Below, piece after piece: positions 6,006-6,096 of a stretch of 6,096 nt of DNA. Numbering within the stretch: position 1 is the first letter of the stretch; each line of letters begins with the position of its first letter. The DNA comes from Clostridia bacterium. Lineage in GTDB: Bacteria; Bacillota; Clostridia; Oscillospirales; CAG-272. A program made the position numbers and the translations under genes. The notes below the pieces were generated by a model, which had not been told where the DNA came from, did not search any database, and saw nothing but the letters and a program-made list of their open reading frames with translations. Where the stretch lies: assembly GCA_017395715.1 (NCBI GenBank), contig JAFQNZ010000073.1:1-6096 (forward strand), written 5' to 3'.

Positions 6006-6094
6006 TCAGCCGTCGTTATACAGTTGACCGCTCCCTTTGCAATGAGTGATTTAAGCGTTTTTTCGGAAAACGAAGGCAGAAGCTTCTCTATATC
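5930..6094 (-). pseudogene. Out-of-frame upstream fragment, probably the displaced continuation of the NPCBM protein
   Basis: A second minus-strand frame is open from the window edge (first codon 6094-6092) to a TAG at 5932-5930, 54 codons. Its first part reads like genuine helical protein (DIEKLLPSFSEKTLKSLIAK, then GAVN). Its last part, overlapping the NPCBM-protein frame, looks less natural than that frame (YVCQGQDGKGTELAYQF). The simplest reading is one gene with a missing base somewhere between about 6050 and 5933, moving the reading from this frame to the NPCBM frame. The alternative is the 3' end of a separate short-overlap gene. I do not recognise the family of the fragment. Confidence 0.4.
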
Positions 6095-6096
6095 CT

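Noticed and set aside
5985..6008. The TGA at 6006-6008 as a selenocysteine codon: it would give a U-Y-V-C motif and is followed by a short bulged hairpin (CGTCTGTC with GACAAGACG on the minus strand).
   Set aside because: The frame upstream is closed by TAA at 6051-6053 with no start codon in between, the hairpin loop lies very close to the TGA for a bacterial SECIS element, and the domains downstream are extracellular carbohydrate-binding types. A lesion explains it more simply.
1..6096. CRISPR arrays, tRNA or rRNA genes, insertion sequences, phage or defence genes.
   Set aside because: No spaced direct repeats, cloverleaf-like sequences, transposase motifs or terminal inverted repeats were seen on either strand.

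Overview
The window looks like a chromosomal segment from an uncultured or gut-type member of the Clostridia (Bacillota). This is inferred from the gene set (a eukaryote-like glycogen branching enzyme, a long PRPP synthetase, an Lrp/AsnC regulator, a stand-alone F420-ligase-fold protein, a secreted NPCBM protein), from purine-rich Shine-Dalgarno sites, from compact intrinsic terminators, and from moderate-GC genes separated by very AT-rich spacers. No taxonomic marker gene is present, so this is a family-level impression only.

Layout: a plus-strand pair occupies the left part. It consists of the 3' 635 codons of a GH13_8-type branching enzyme (cut by the left edge) and, 12 bp later, a small nitroreductase. 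The pair ends in a bidirectional hairpin terminator at 2453-2484. Everything to the right is on the minus strand. In order of transcription (right to left) these are: the C-terminal part of a large, probably secreted protein with a chitobiase/hexosaminidase C-terminal-type domain and an NPCBM domain; a strong terminator at 5189-5220; an AT-rich spacer with a consensus extended -10 promoter; a 234-codon CofE-like (F420-0:gamma-glutamyl ligase family) protein; an Lrp/AsnC regulator; and a 373-codon ribose-phosphate pyrophosphokinase with its own promoter. The last gene converges on the nitroreductase at the shared terminator.

How the genes may work together: the branching enzyme makes alpha-1,6 branches in storage glycogen, and Prs makes PRPP for nucleotide, histidine, tryptophan and NAD synthesis. 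The Lrp-type protein lies between the CofE-like gene and prs, and dyad sequences lie just upstream of both lrp and prs. Local or autogenous regulation is therefore plausible but unproven. The nitroreductase is probably co-transcribed with glgB because of the short gap and an RBS overlapping the glgB stop.

The main anomaly is at the right edge. The NPCBM protein frame is closed by an in-frame TGA at 6006-6008 with no credible start downstream. A plausible protein-like reading continues upstream in a different frame, which suggests a one-base lesion (a real pseudogene or a sequence/assembly error). I found no CRISPR array, tRNA, rRNA, insertion sequence or clear defence system. Most of the window is ordinary core and accessory metabolism.
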